This document shows positions 16,120 to 25,690 of a stretch of 61,480 bases of DNA, in pieces. Source of the stretch: JBBSMX01 sp038232935 (GTDB lineage Bacteria; Bacteroidota; Rhodothermia; Rhodothermales; JANQRZ01); NCBI GenBank assembly GCA_038232935.1, contig JBBSMX010000005.1:1-61480 (forward strand), written 5' to 3'. Positions within the stretch are counted from its first letter, which is position 1; each line of letters starts with the position of its first letter. The notes beneath the pieces were generated by a model. The model was not told the DNA's origin. It searched no databases and worked only from the letters and a program-made list of their open reading frames with translations. The position numbers and the translations under genes were made by a program.

Positions 16120-18483
16120 ATGCACCGCCGCACGTTCGTCCACCAGATGGGGCTTGCCGCCGGCGCTGCTGCCCTGACGCCCGCCGACCTCGTCTTCCCC
16201 GGAACCGAAGCACTCACCGGCATCTCGCAGGACGAAGTGCGCACCGCACTGGACGCCCTTCGAGATGAGCGCCCGTGCCGCTCGGAGGTGCGCACCGAGC
16301 GCGGCGGCCCGCGTCTCTTCGTCAACGACGAGGAGGTCGTCCCGTTCTGGGGACTGAGCACGGCGCTCCTCACAGGCTCGCTCGCCGCCTTCCAAGGCAT
16401 GGGGATCCAGCTCATCCAGCCCAACCTGGGGATGACCGACTCGTGGACGGGCCCCGGTCAGTACGACTTCACCGTGCTGGAGGACTACATGGCGCGCCTG
16501 CTCGTCCTCGCCCCCGACGCCTTCTTTTTCCCCCGGATGCACCTCATCACACCCATCTGGTGGAAGGACGCGCATCCCGACGAAATCGGCGTGCTCGGCA
16601 TGGGCGACCCGGGGCAGACGTGGGACATCATCAAAACGGCGGGCTTCTCCCCCGGCGAGGGCAACAAGCGCTTCGCCCCCATGATCGAGTCCCGCGAAGC
16701 ATCCTACGCGTCCGACGTGTGGCGGCGCGACACAGCCGATATGCTCCGCGCCTTCGTCCGGTTCATCGAGCAGAGCTCGCTCGTGAGCCGGATGATGGGT
16801 TACTTCCCCGTCCACGGCAATACCGAGGAGTGGAACACATGGGGCGACGACTTCATGCCGGACTACAGCGCGCCGATGCAGCGCGTGGCCGGCCCGATCC
16901 CGTCCGTGCGCGAGCGGATCCACTCGAGCTACGGGCTGCTCCGCGATCCGGACACGGAGGGCGACGTGCTCGCCTTCTATCGCGCCTTCCACGGCGTGCG
17001 GGCCGAGACCGCCGCTGCCCTCGCGGCAACGATCAAGGCCGCCATGGACCGGCGCGTCATCGTGGGCACGTTCTTCGGCTACCTGATGGAGACGCCGCGC
17101 ATCCAGGAGAGCGGCCACCTCAACCCCGACGCTGTCCTCGAAAGCCCCGACATCGACTGCATCGCCTGCCCATACACGTACATCGCCACCAACGACCCGG
17201 CCGTGGACCGGATGGAGAGCGACCTCTACGACGGGGCCGACACGTGGCTCGGCCGCGGGCGCGGCGTCGGCGGTGACGGCGCGTTCCGCTCGATGGTCGA
17301 GTCCTACCAGCGGCGCGGCAAGCTCTACATCTCCGAGATGGACCCGAGCACCTACCTCGACGTCGAGGACCGCTGGCGTATCATCGGCGGATCCGGCCAC
17401 GCCACGAAGGAGGGGACGCTCAAGATCCTGCAGCGCGACCTCGGCAACGTGATGGCGGCGGGCGTGGGCGGCTGGCTCTACGACTTCGGCCCCCTCTTCG
17501 GCGTCCCCCAGGGGTGGTACGGCGACGCGCCCATCATCGACGCGTGCCGGCCCGTGCTGAACCTGATGCAGGCGCGCCTGACCCACGACATCGGATCGGT
17601 CGCGCAGATCGCGGTGGCGGGCGACTGCGAAAGCTTCTTCGTCACCCGTCACTGGCAGGACAGCCGCCCGTGGCCGGGGCAAGGCATCCGCTATACCGAC
17701 TTCTTCAACCACTGGTTCTTGAACGCGCAGGCACGCTCCGTCAACCGCATCGGCGCGCCTCACGACCTGCTCTACCGGACCGACCTGCGGGCAGAGGACT
17801 TCCGCCGCTACCGGCTGGTCCTGATCCCTAACACGTTTCTGTTACGACCCGACGAGGTGGACGCGCTCCATGAGAAACTGGCGGGCAGCGGCGTGACGGT
17901 CGTCTGGTACTACGCGCCCGGTCTCCTTCAGCCAGACCGTGTGGATCTATCCCAGATGGAGCGGCTCACGGGCTTCCGGTTCGAGGAACTCCACGCACCG
18001 GGGGCGCTGATGATCGATGCGCTCGAACCGGACGGGCAGAAGAAGCCGTTCGGCATCAAGAGCCCGCTTCTCTACAACCCCCGCTTCGCGGTGAAGGGCG
18101 ACACCGACGAGGGCGTGGAGCCCCTGGGATGGTGGGCGGAGACCGATCAGACGGCGTTCGCGCGCCGGACGATGGACGGCTGGGCGAGCGTCTACGTCGG
18201 CACGGCCCCGCTGCCGGTGTTGGTCCTGCGGCGGCTCGCCGCAGACGCCGGGGCCACGCTGTGGACCGACCGACCGGCCGTCGTGACGGCCTCGCGGGCC
18301 GGCGCGATGGTCGTCGGGCAGGACGGCCCGCCCTCGCCCGGCACGAGCGAGCCCGGCGAGGGCACGTCCGCATCGCTCACCGTCACGTTCCCGTTCGCGA
18401 TGGCGGACGCGAGCGGCGGCCCAGCCCGCACCGTCCACACGCTCGCGCTCGACTTCGGCGACGTGCGTCTCTTCACGCCCTGA
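16120..18483 (+). CDS. Tat-exported GH-A-like (GH42-type) putative glycosidase, copy 2
   Basis: A 787-residue paralogue of the preceding gene, similar along its whole length: MHRRTFVHQMGLAAGAAALTP (twin-arginine leader), WTGPGQYDFTVLEDYM, HGNTEEW with the candidate acid/base at 236/237, KLYISEMDP with candidate nucleophile E406, YRLVLIPNTFLLRPDEVD, VVWYYAPGLLQP and the near-identical tail DFGDVRLFTP. The two differ most around residues 160-190 and 480-490, loops that would shape the active-site rim, so they may act on different linkages. The 104-bp gap between the copies holds no gene or clear terminator. It is convergent with the propeller lipoprotein gene, 12 bp away. Confidence 0.7.
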   Translation: MHRRTFVHQMGLAAGAAALTPADLVFPGTEALTGISQDEVRTALDALRDERPCRSEVRTERGGPRLFVNDEEVVPFWGLSTALLTGSLAAFQGMGIQLIQPNLGMTDSWTGPGQYDFTVLEDYMARLLVLAPDAFFFPRMHLITPIWWKDAHPDEIGVLGMGDPGQTWDIIKTAGFSPGEGNKRFAPMIESREASYASDVWRRDTADMLRAFVRFIEQSSLVSRMMGYFPVHGNTEEWNTWGDDFMPDYSAPMQRVAGPIPSVRERIHSSYGLLRDPDTEGDVLAFYRAFHGVRAETAAALAATIKAAMDRRVIVGTFFGYLMETPRIQESGHLNPDAVLESPDIDCIACPYTYIATNDPAVDRMESDLYDGADTWLGRGRGVGGDGAFRSMVESYQRRGKLYISEMDPSTYLDVEDRWRIIGGSGHATKEGTLKILQRDLGNVMAAGVGGWLYDFGPLFGVPQGWYGDAPIIDACRPVLNLMQARLTHDIGSVAQIAVAGDCESFFVTRHWQDSRPWPGQGIRYTDFFNHWFLNAQARSVNRIGAPHDLLYRTDLRAEDFRRYRLVLIPNTFLLRPDEVDALHEKLAGSGVTVVWYYAPGLLQPDRVDLSQMERLTGFRFEELHAPGALMIDALEPDGQKKPFGIKSPLLYNPRFAVKGDTDEGVEPLGWWAETDQTAFARRTMDGWASVYVGTAPLPVLVLRRLAADAGATLWTDRPAVVTASRAGAMVVGQDGPPSPGTSEPGEGTSASLTVTFPFAMADASGGPARTVHTLALDFGDVRLFTP

Positions 18484-18495
18484 TCCGTGATGCAC

Positions 18496-19596
18496 TCACC
18501 GGCACGGCCCCGGCTCGACGGCGAGGGCGATCTGGCGCGCCTCGGCGGTATCCACGGCCGTGTAAAAGTGGTGGTGCCGGGCGTCGGTCCGCAGCACGAA
18601 CGGCTTGTGCGCGTGCTGGGCATCGAACGCTCCCGGCTCGCCGACCCGCAGCACGGGATTGCCCTCGTACGGCACCCAGCCGAGCGGGAAGTCCTCCGCA
18701 CTCGTCATCGCGAGGCCATCCTGCGCCTGCGTCCGATCCCAGCTGTAATAGGCCATGTACCACGTGTCCCCGACCCGGTAGAGGCTGGGGTCCCCGGCCC
18801 GGCCCGTCGCATCCCACGCGCCGGGCTCACGGCTGCCGACGAGCAGCGGGTTGTGCTCATCGTGGACGGTCCAGGTCTGCAGGTCGGGCGAGGATGCGTA
18901 GCCGATGAACTCCTCTGCCTGACCGTCCACGACGCCCGAGGCATTGAAGAAGAGGTAGTAGGTACCGTCCACCTTCACAACGTTCGGGTGCCAGATCGCA
19001 TCGCGCCGCCACCCCTCGCCGGCCGGCCCGATGATCGGGTTGCCCGCGTAACGCTCCCACGCCACGAGATCAGCCGATGTCGCGAGGTTGAGCGTTTTGC
19101 GTCCGCCTTCGTAACCGGCTTCCGTAGTCCCGAAATAGAACAAGTAGTACCTCCCGCCTTCGAGCCACATGAACGGGCCGGTAACGCCCGCTTCATCCGG
19201 ACTGCCTGCCTCATCATTTGCCGAGAGGATCGGGCTGCGCGTGTCTTTCTCCCAGGTCATCAGGTCGTCGCTCCAGGCGAGCCCGATGCGTGGCCCGCCC
19301 ACCGACGCGTAACCCCGCCGCTCCGGGTACCGGAGGTCGTAGCCGGTGTAGACCATTCCGTAGCGCGCCCGCGTGCTGTCGTACCACACGGCCGGCGACT
19401 CGACCATCCCGCCGTCCCAGGCCTCGGCCGTGCCGACGGGGAGCACCACACCGCATTTCGCCAGCGTCGCGCCGGGCGGGGCAGTCTGTTCAGGACGCAC
19501 AGCACCCGGCCCACACCCCTGCACGAACACGGCGGCTAGTACGACTAGCCGCCAGCACAGAGAACGTTTTCTTTTGCTTCCGTCCGTTTTTCGCAT
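18496..19596 (-). CDS. Five-bladed beta-propeller lipoprotein, GH43/GH130-like
   Basis: A 366-residue protein with a lipoprotein-type leader (hydrophobic stretch ending VFVQGC) and a five-bladed propeller of the GH43/GH32/GH130 type: AWDGGMVESPAVWYDSTRARYGMVYTG, GPRIGLAWSDDLMTWEKD, AGVTGPFMWLEGGRYYLFYFG, RRDAIWHPNVVKVDGTYYLFFNAS and AGDPSLYRVGDTWYMAYYSWD. The repeated S.D...W and YYL.Y patterns mark the blades, and acidic residues at blade starts (for example in AGDPS) are the likely catalytic positions. The substrate and exact family cannot be fixed from the sequence. Its start lies only 12 bp from that of the divergent six-hairpin gene. Confidence 0.68.
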   Translation of the reverse strand: MRKTDGSKRKRSLCWRLVVLAAVFVQGCGPGAVRPEQTAPPGATLAKCGVVLPVGTAEAWDGGMVESPAVWYDSTRARYGMVYTGYDLRYPERRGYASVGGPRIGLAWSDDLMTWEKDTRSPILSANDEAGSPDEAGVTGPFMWLEGGRYYLFYFGTTEAGYEGGRKTLNLATSADLVAWERYAGNPIIGPAGEGWRRDAIWHPNVVKVDGTYYLFFNASGVVDGQAEEFIGYASSPDLQTWTVHDEHNPLLVGSREPGAWDATGRAGDPSLYRVGDTWYMAYYSWDRTQAQDGLAMTSAEDFPLGWVPYEGNPVLRVGEPGAFDAQHAHKPFVLRTDARHHHFYTAVDTAEARQIALAVEPGPCR

Positions 19597-19608
19597 TACC
19601 GCTTTCCG

Positions 19609-22044
19609 ATGGATTTACTCTCGATTCAGGATCACGAACCGCCGATGGGCGACACGGCGGGCCACCAACCGCTCGCGTTCAACCGCGCTATGTGGGCTAC
19701 TCCACTCGGCGGCGAGGACGAAGCTCCGGAACGCCGCATCATCCATGCTCGCGTCCTCCAACTGCACGCCCCGGCCCGGCTCGACCGCCTTGGGCTCCGC
19801 CGGGCGCAAGGGTATCACAAGTGCGGCAGCACCGTCGATCGGGATTGGGTGACGGCCTTTCGCGTTCGGCTATGGGACGGCGAGGCGTGGACCCTTCACC
19901 TCCGAGAAGAGGACGTTTCCCGCCCCGGCCCCGACGAGACGATCTGGTTCGGCCTGGGTGGTGTCGAAACTACGGCAGCCATAATTGAGGTGCGCCGCTG
20001 TGGCATCGATGGGTGGTGGCCGTCGTGGAATCTGACAGCGGGTGCGTTCGTACTGGAGGGCGAGTTGCTCGGCCCGCTCGCACCGCGCTGCGAAACCCTG
20101 CTCGACGTGACGGAGATCTCGCTCACCGGCCTCCCCGACGGCCTCGACGTGATCCACAAGTACGGCGAAGTCCGCTACCGCTCGGCCTCGCTCGATGTCG
20201 GCTTCTGCCTCAACCGCGCTGGCTTCTCGCACCTCGGCCTCGACGAAGACAGGACGGGCGCGACCGATGTAAACCTGCTCCGCCACGGCCCCGGCCTCTT
20301 CTTCCAGGGCCCGCAGCTTCACCCCGTCGGGAGCGCGCCGGTGGCGATGCCGTCGCTGCGCAACGCGGCGCACGGCACGACGCGCGTCCACGGCAACCGC
20401 GTCACCTATACCCTCACACTCGGCGAGACCGGCCAGCGCTACCGGCTCGCGTGGGAGATCCTACCCGACCGCCTCATCCTCCGCGCCGAGCGCGAAGCCG
20501 ACCGGCCGCTCCGTGCGTGGCGCTCGAACGCGTGGACGCTCGGGCTCGACTGCACGGCCGTCCCAGCGCATGTCGTCGGGGAGACGGTGCGGACGAGCGA
20601 GACCGGCCTCGTGCAGTTCCCCGCGTGGTGGCACGCGCCGAGCTTCGGCAGCTTCCTCCTCGGCGCCGACGGCGACGATGCGCTCCTCCGCTCCGACGCC
20701 GTCCGCCCCCTCGACATAACGACGGTGGAGTTCAAGCTCGGCGAGGAGCCACAGCCCGAGGGCGACTATCTCCTCCCCGCCGGCCGTTTCCAGGCGCACT
20801 TCGAGTGGCGGATCGGCCGGCCGGAGGTGGCACTGCGCGAGGACACACCGCGCGAAGTCGAGCGAGCCGTCGAGCGCTGCACGCTCACCGCGCTCACCTA
20901 CCGCGCCGACACGGCCACGCTCACGAACAACGGGGCCTCCATGCACTGCCCGATCTGCATGGACAACTGGTCGGCGTCGGCCGTGCGGATCGGCTCCGTG
21001 CTCCCACACCTCGACGCGCTCGACCTCGTACGCGACTCGCTGGAACGCTGGCTCGACGGCGGCCCCGGTTACACGAGCGGCCGTATCCAGCAGGAGGGCG
21101 AGATCCACGACGCCGAGGACGAATACATCATGACCGGCACGGCCTGCCTCCTCGGCCTCGCCGACTACCTCGAACACGCCGGCACCGCCGCGTGGCTCGC
21201 GCGCTACCACGACCCGATCCGCGTGCAGCTTGACAAGATGAAAGCGCGCGACGTGGACGGCGACGGGATCGTCGAGAGCACGTATCGCACCGGCGTCAGC
21301 GGCACCGCCCAGTGGAGCACGTGCTGGTTCGACGTCGTCTCGTACGGCTGGAAAGACGCCTTCAGCAACGCCCTCCTCTACCCCGCGCTCGTTCGCCTCA
21401 CCCGCCTCTTCCCCGCGCTCGACGCCCCCGACCTCGCCGATGGTCTGGACGATTGGGCCACGCGGCTGCACGACAGCTACACCCCGGCGTTTTACAACGA
21501 CGAAACCGGCTGGCTAGCCGGGTGGCGCTGTAAGGAGGACCAGCTTCACGACTGCGGCTTCCTCGCCCCCAACGGCGCGGCCGTCTGCGGCGGACTCCTC
21601 GACGACGCCCTCGCTCGGCAGGTGATGGCGCGGCTGTGGGACGAGAGCCTACGCGTCGGAATGCCGGATCCGTACCTCGGCTTGCCCGGGAATCTCTGGC
21701 CTGTCCCCGACGAGGACCTCGCCGACATCATGCAGGGCTACCCGCTCGGCTACTACCAGAACGGCGGGCGGACGCACTCGCAGGCCCGCCACTTCGTCGG
21801 CGCGCTCTACCGCGTCGGGATGACGCGCGAGGCCGACTACCTGCTCAGCCGCCTCTGTAAAGGCCTCGCCGATGCCGTCGTCTACGGCGGCTGCCGCAGC
21901 GGGCTCGACTGGCGCTACTGGGATGGCCGACCGTGCGGCTACGAAGGCCTGCTCACCGATCAGTTCGGCATCCTCTCCGTCGCGCTCGCCCGCTACGGTA
22001 CCGCTGGCGTCCCACTCGAGCGTGAGGTATTGGTCTCGGCCTGA
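19609..22044 (+). CDS. Six-hairpin glycosidase-like protein (cytoplasmic)
   Basis: Up to 811 residues, no signal peptide. The first ~430 residues are beta-rich (a super-sandwich-like domain). Residues ~440-800 form an (alpha/alpha)6 region with DAEDEYIMTGTACLLGLADYL, ARDVDGDGIVESTYRTG, WSTCWFDVVSYGWKDAFSNALLYPAL and YPLGYYQNGGRTHSQARHF, as seen in six-hairpin glycosidases of the GH63/GH78/GH116 type and amylo-alpha-1,6-glucosidase-like proteins; acidic residues in the DAEDE and DVDGDG blocks are candidates for catalysis. ATG 19609 leaves only 12 bp to the divergent gene; in-frame ATGs at 19645 and 19690 are plausible alternatives. The substrate is unknown; a cytoplasmic or periplasm-independent role on imported oligosaccharide is inferred. 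Confidence 0.65.
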   Translation: MDLLSIQDHEPPMGDTAGHQPLAFNRAMWATPLGGEDEAPERRIIHARVLQLHAPARLDRLGLRRAQGYHKCGSTVDRDWVTAFRVRLWDGEAWTLHLREEDVSRPGPDETIWFGLGGVETTAAIIEVRRCGIDGWWPSWNLTAGAFVLEGELLGPLAPRCETLLDVTEISLTGLPDGLDVIHKYGEVRYRSASLDVGFCLNRAGFSHLGLDEDRTGATDVNLLRHGPGLFFQGPQLHPVGSAPVAMPSLRNAAHGTTRVHGNRVTYTLTLGETGQRYRLAWEILPDRLILRAEREADRPLRAWRSNAWTLGLDCTAVPAHVVGETVRTSETGLVQFPAWWHAPSFGSFLLGADGDDALLRSDAVRPLDITTVEFKLGEEPQPEGDYLLPAGRFQAHFEWRIGRPEVALREDTPREVERAVERCTLTALTYRADTATLTNNGASMHCPICMDNWSASAVRIGSVLPHLDALDLVRDSLERWLDGGPGYTSGRIQQEGEIHDAEDEYIMTGTACLLGLADYLEHAGTAAWLARYHDPIRVQLDKMKARDVDGDGIVESTYRTGVSGTAQWSTCWFDVVSYGWKDAFSNALLYPALVRLTRLFPALDAPDLADGLDDWATRLHDSYTPAFYNDETGWLAGWRCKEDQLHDCGFLAPNGAAVCGGLLDDALARQVMARLWDESLRVGMPDPYLGLPGNLWPVPDEDLADIMQGYPLGYYQNGGRTHSQARHFVGALYRVGMTREADYLLSRLCKGLADAVVYGGCRSGLDWRYWDGRPCGYEGLLTDQFGILSVALARYGTAGVPLEREVLVSA

Positions 22045-22057
22045 ACGTCGAAATGCC

Positions 22058-22078
22058 ACCGCGCTGTAAACCCGCGGT
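22058..22078. terminator. Short hairpin between convergent genes
   Basis: ACCGCG at 22058-22063 pairs with CGCGGT at 22073-22078 across a 9-nt loop, in the 33-bp gap between the converging six-hairpin and M1 peptidase genes. No T-run follows on either strand, so it is at best a weak bidirectional terminator. Confidence 0.3.
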
Positions 22079-24531
22079 TAAGGCTCGAACCAGGGTCGCA
22101 TGGCCTGGGCTTGGCGCTCTGTCCACGGCCCCGCCTCGTAGGCCGCTTGCAGCACGCGATACGAAGTCTCATCGGCCAGCAGGGACTGGATCTCGGCCGT
22201 GGCGGGTCCATTCAGGTGCCGGTTGAAGTACATCGCAGCGTCGAGCAGATACGCCGCGACACGATCGTCGAAGTAGCCGAGCCGGTCGAGCGCCGCGAAG
22301 GATTGAAGCCGTGTGCGAAAGCCCTGCGACGGCGCTGCATATTCGACCAGGTCATCGATGGCATCAGAGTGACCCGCCCGCACTGCGACTTCCAGCCACG
22401 CGAGCCGCACGTTATGGTCATGACCAACGACATCACTCGTCCGATGCAGGTAGGCCTCCCGGTCGTTGGGCCGCTCGGCCGCGAGACGCGTGAGCGCCGT
22501 GGCTACGTTCCGATACGACGAATCGGCCAGCGCCTGCTCGAAGCCATCCACCAACGATTCCGGGATCGTCGGGACGTTCTCCAGCACGGCACCCCGGACG
22601 ACTGCTTCCGGGTCGGCGAGCCCGGCGGCTATCGTGGACACGCTCTCGGGATCTGCGGCGAGCTGCTGGATCACTTCGGCCCGGACCTCGCCGAACGGCT
22701 CGCGGGCGAACACCTCGGCAAGCGCCGCCCGCTTCTCGGCGACGGGCACCTCGGCGAGCGCGACGACGGCGTCGTACCGGTCGATCATGTGCGGGGCGCG
22801 GAGCGCTTGGGCTGTCAGTTCCTCCACACTGCGCTCGAAGGTCAGCGTCTTGAGCACCCGGTCCTGCGGATCGAACAGCACGAAGTCGATGGCTTTGGCG
22901 CCCGGGTTCGCCACCCGAACACTAGTCCCGAGCCCCTCGACCCATTCTCGCTCGCTCGACTTTGTGCCGTCGGTGTAATGCACCTCGACGCGGATCGGCA
23001 TGCGGAAGGTGCCGAGGAGTGGACTCGTCGGCTGAATCTGGTCGATGGTGACGTCGGTGTAGGCCCCGCCTCCGGCTTCCTCGCTCGCCCGATACGCCAC
23101 GTGGTAGTGCGGCTCGCCGCCGTGCTCGATCCACTCGTCGAAGCACCAGTCGAGGTCGAGCCCCAGCACCTCCTCGAACGCTTGGTAGAAGTCGGCGGTC
23201 GTCACATTCGCGTAGGCGTGCTCGGTCAGGTACTGCTGGATCACGTAGTCGAACGATTCGTCGCCGATGACGTCGCGGAGCATGTCGAGCACGAGCGATC
23301 CTTTGTAATAGACCAGGATTCCGGCGCGCGTGTGGTGGATCGGGATCGGCCCCGTCGTCGAATCGCTCAGGGCTTGGTCTCGCTCGATCTTCCGGTTCCA
23401 CTCGTAGTGGTCTTCACCGAACAGCGCGCGCTCGACCCGCTTGGCGTAGTGCGTCGCGAAGCTCTCGTGCAGCCAGACGTCCTCGTTCGCCGCCATCGTG
23501 ACGTCGTCGCCGAACCACTGGTGCGCCATTTCGTGGGCGAGGACGGTCGTGCTGCTCTTGTCCAACGCGGCGCGCGCATCGACGTAGTAGAAGTCGCTGA
23601 GGATGGTGGCCGTCGTGTTCTCCATCCCGCCGTGGAGGAAATCGTTGACGGGAAGCTGGGCATAGCTCGGCCACGGATACGGAACGCCCGTCTCCGCTTC
23701 CAGCAAGTCCATCATGCGCGCCGAGGCGCCGTAGGTAGGGGCGACGCGGTCGGGCTGATCCGGGTAGTAGTAATTCCGTATCGGCACGCCTCGAGTCGAG
23801 GTCGTTTCCTGCACACCGTACCGACCGATTCCGAGCATCATCAGGTAGCTCGCGTGCGGCGCAGTCATCCGGTAATGCCAGGTACGCGTGCCGTCCTCGT
23901 TCTCTATGATTTCCATCCGCTCACCGTTGGACAGCACCTCATAGTCGTCGTCGAACGTGACGAACATTTCGGTGACGAGCTTGTCGCTGGGGGTATCGTA
24001 GAGCGGCACCCAGTACTGATTGCCCGGCCCCTGACCCTGCGACCAGATCTGCCGACGGCTCACGCCCTCCGGCTCGTTCCACCCGACGAAATAGAGGCCC
24101 CTTCGAGGCTCCGCGGTGTAGGTGATCTGCAAGGAATCCACCTGCTGCCACACGAGCGGATGCGCGGGGTAGATGCTGATGCCGCCGGGCCAGACCGCGT
24201 GCGCGACGGGCTGCCCGTTGAGCAGCACCTCCTGATAATCGATCTCCGGCCCGTCGAGGTAGAGCGAGTCAAGGCTCGGCCGCAACGGGGCAAATACGTG
24301 CGTCACCGTGCCGTGCACGCGCCCCTGCTCTGGCTCGAACGAGAGCCACACGGTCATCCGCTGCTGGTCGATCACGCGCTCGCGCGCCCCGGCGCCGGGA
24401 TCGGCCACGTAGCTCTTCACCGGCAGAGGCTTCTGGCTGGGCTGGGCATGAACCAGCGACGGCCAGAGCCACGGCAGCACGACGAGCCCCAACGTGACGA
24501 CCACCCGACAGCGCGGAGCAGAAGACATCAT
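22078..24531 (-). CDS. Secreted M1-family metallo-aminopeptidase with HEAT-like C-terminus
   Basis: An 817-residue M1 peptidase. A signal peptide (CRVVVTLGLVVLPWLWPSLVHAQ) is followed by the N-terminal beta domain, the exopeptidase motif GGMEN at ~301-305 and the zinc site HEMAH at 333-337 with the third ligand Glu at 356 (HExxH-X18-E), then the usual FGEDHYEW and YYKGSLVLDMLRDVIG segments. Residues ~590-817 form helical HEAT-like repeats. It removes N-terminal residues from peptides in the periplasm or outside. ATG 24531 (MMSSAPRC) is chosen since it places the leader at the N-terminus; an earlier in-frame ATG at 24660 would put 43 Arg/Ser-rich residues ahead and overlap the upstream gene. 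It is the last gene of the long minus-strand array, 25 bp after the MetE-like gene, and may be unrelated to carbohydrate use. Confidence 0.9.
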   Translation of the reverse strand: MMSSAPRCRVVVTLGLVVLPWLWPSLVHAQPSQKPLPVKSYVADPGAGARERVIDQQRMTVWLSFEPEQGRVHGTVTHVFAPLRPSLDSLYLDGPEIDYQEVLLNGQPVAHAVWPGGISIYPAHPLVWQQVDSLQITYTAEPRRGLYFVGWNEPEGVSRRQIWSQGQGPGNQYWVPLYDTPSDKLVTEMFVTFDDDYEVLSNGERMEIIENEDGTRTWHYRMTAPHASYLMMLGIGRYGVQETTSTRGVPIRNYYYPDQPDRVAPTYGASARMMDLLEAETGVPYPWPSYAQLPVNDFLHGGMENTTATILSDFYYVDARAALDKSSTTVLAHEMAHQWFGDDVTMAANEDVWLHESFATHYAKRVERALFGEDHYEWNRKIERDQALSDSTTGPIPIHHTRAGILVYYKGSLVLDMLRDVIGDESFDYVIQQYLTEHAYANVTTADFYQAFEEVLGLDLDWCFDEWIEHGGEPHYHVAYRASEEAGGGAYTDVTIDQIQPTSPLLGTFRMPIRVEVHYTDGTKSSEREWVEGLGTSVRVANPGAKAIDFVLFDPQDRVLKTLTFERSVEELTAQALRAPHMIDRYDAVVALAEVPVAEKRAALAEVFAREPFGEVRAEVIQQLAADPESVSTIAAGLADPEAVVRGAVLENVPTIPESLVDGFEQALADSSYRNVATALTRLAAERPNDREAYLHRTSDVVGHDHNVRLAWLEVAVRAGHSDAIDDLVEYAAPSQGFRTRLQSFAALDRLGYFDDRVAAYLLDAAMYFNRHLNGPATAEIQSLLADETSYRVLQAAYEAGPWTERQAQAMRPWFEP

Positions 24532-24556
24532 TCCATGCGATTGAGCCCGCTCAACT

Positions 24557-25654
24557 TCAGGCGATGGACGTGACCTCGGAGGCCTCGCTGGGCGCGTCGA
24601 CCTCGCGGCCGAGGAATAGGTCGCGACCGGCAGCGAGTGCTTCGATCTTGCGGTCGGCAATAGAGCGCTTGAGCATCCAGAAGCCGCAGTCCGGATGGAT
24701 CCAGCGGATGCGTCCGTCGCCTACCGCGTCTACGGCCCGCTCGATCCGTCCGGCGATCTCCTCCGGCGTCTCGACGTGGTTCACCTTGATATCTACGACA
24801 CCGATCCCGAGCGCGATGCGATCGTCGATGTCCTTCAGCGCTTCGAGGTCGCTCTCGGGACGGTGGGCGAGTTCGAGGACGAGGTGGTCGCAGTGGAGGC
24901 TGTTGAGGAAGTCGGTGAGCTTCTGCCACGAGCCGGCCTGGATCGTCTGCCCGCCGTAGTTACCGAAGCAGAAGTGCACGGCGCGCTCGCCTTCGACGCG
25001 GTCGAGGATACGGTTGATGGCCTCACTCGCGAGCGGCGCGTACTCCGGGCTACCGGGGATGTTGGCCTCGTCCACCTGCACGCACGCGCACGGCAGGCCG
25101 CCGACCTGATCGGCGAGCACGTCGGCGATGGCGAGCGTGAGCTGCTCGAAGTCGTTGCAGTGCCGGTCGAGGAGCGTGCGGGCGAGCATGAACGGGCTCG
25201 TCAGCGTGAACTTGAACGCGCCCCCGGCCACCGACGCTGACCGCGCGCAGGCTTCGTAGAGGTCGAGGCTCCCCTCGCCGAGCGCGTCCACGACGACGCC
25301 GGCAGGCTTCCGGCGGAAGCTCATCTCCTGCTTCTCGCGGAACGCCCGCCCGTCCGAGATCCCGACATCCATCGAGATGCCGCCCATCCGGCTGATGAAG
25401 TACTCGATCATCCCGTTCGTGTCGGGGTGGTTCGGGTCGAAGCGGTAGAGTTCGCCGTCGGTCGGGAGGTCGATCCCGGCACGGCGCTGCGTGTTGATGA
25501 CCACGCTCGTCGCGTCGACGACGGCCTGCTCACTCGGGAGTGCGGCGAGCCAGTCGATGGGCGAGTACGAGCCGACCGTCGTAGTGAGGATCTCGGGCGA
25601 GGTCGGAAGGGTCTGGTCGGGGAGGTCGCGGTGGTGCTGCGTGGCGAGGGCCAT
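24557..25654 (-). CDS. MetE-like (UROD/MetE barrel) zinc methyltransferase
   Basis: A 365-residue protein with the fold and metal site of the C-terminal half of cobalamin-independent methionine synthase: TTTVGSYSP at the start, CVQVDEANIPGSPEY (catalytic Asp195), AVHFCFGNYG giving His227 and Cys229, VLELAH with Glu261, and IHPDCGFWML with Cys323, the canonical His-Cys-Glu-Cys zinc set. The N-terminal MetE domain is absent, as in 'core MetE' proteins and related methyl or alkyl transferases. It should move a methyl group to or from a thiol such as homocysteine. It lies 36 bp downstream of the Rieske oxygenase gene, which suggests a role in handling a methylated substrate rather than housekeeping methionine synthesis; that link is inference. 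Confidence 0.8.
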   Translation of the reverse strand: MALATQHHRDLPDQTLPTSPEILTTTVGSYSPIDWLAALPSEQAVVDATSVVINTQRRAGIDLPTDGELYRFDPNHPDTNGMIEYFISRMGGISMDVGISDGRAFREKQEMSFRRKPAGVVVDALGEGSLDLYEACARSASVAGGAFKFTLTSPFMLARTLLDRHCNDFEQLTLAIADVLADQVGGLPCACVQVDEANIPGSPEYAPLASEAINRILDRVEGERAVHFCFGNYGGQTIQAGSWQKLTDFLNSLHCDHLVLELAHRPESDLEALKDIDDRIALGIGVVDIKVNHVETPEEIAGRIERAVDAVGDGRIRWIHPDCGFWMLKRSIADRKIEALAAGRDLFLGREVDAPSEASEVTSIA

Positions 25655-25690
25655 GAGAGCGGAAAATTTGAGCGTGGGCGGAATGGAGAG

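Noticed and set aside
22111..24573. An 820-codon plus-strand open frame opposite the M1 peptidase
   Set aside because: Antisense shadow of a gene with a complete zinc site; no family features.
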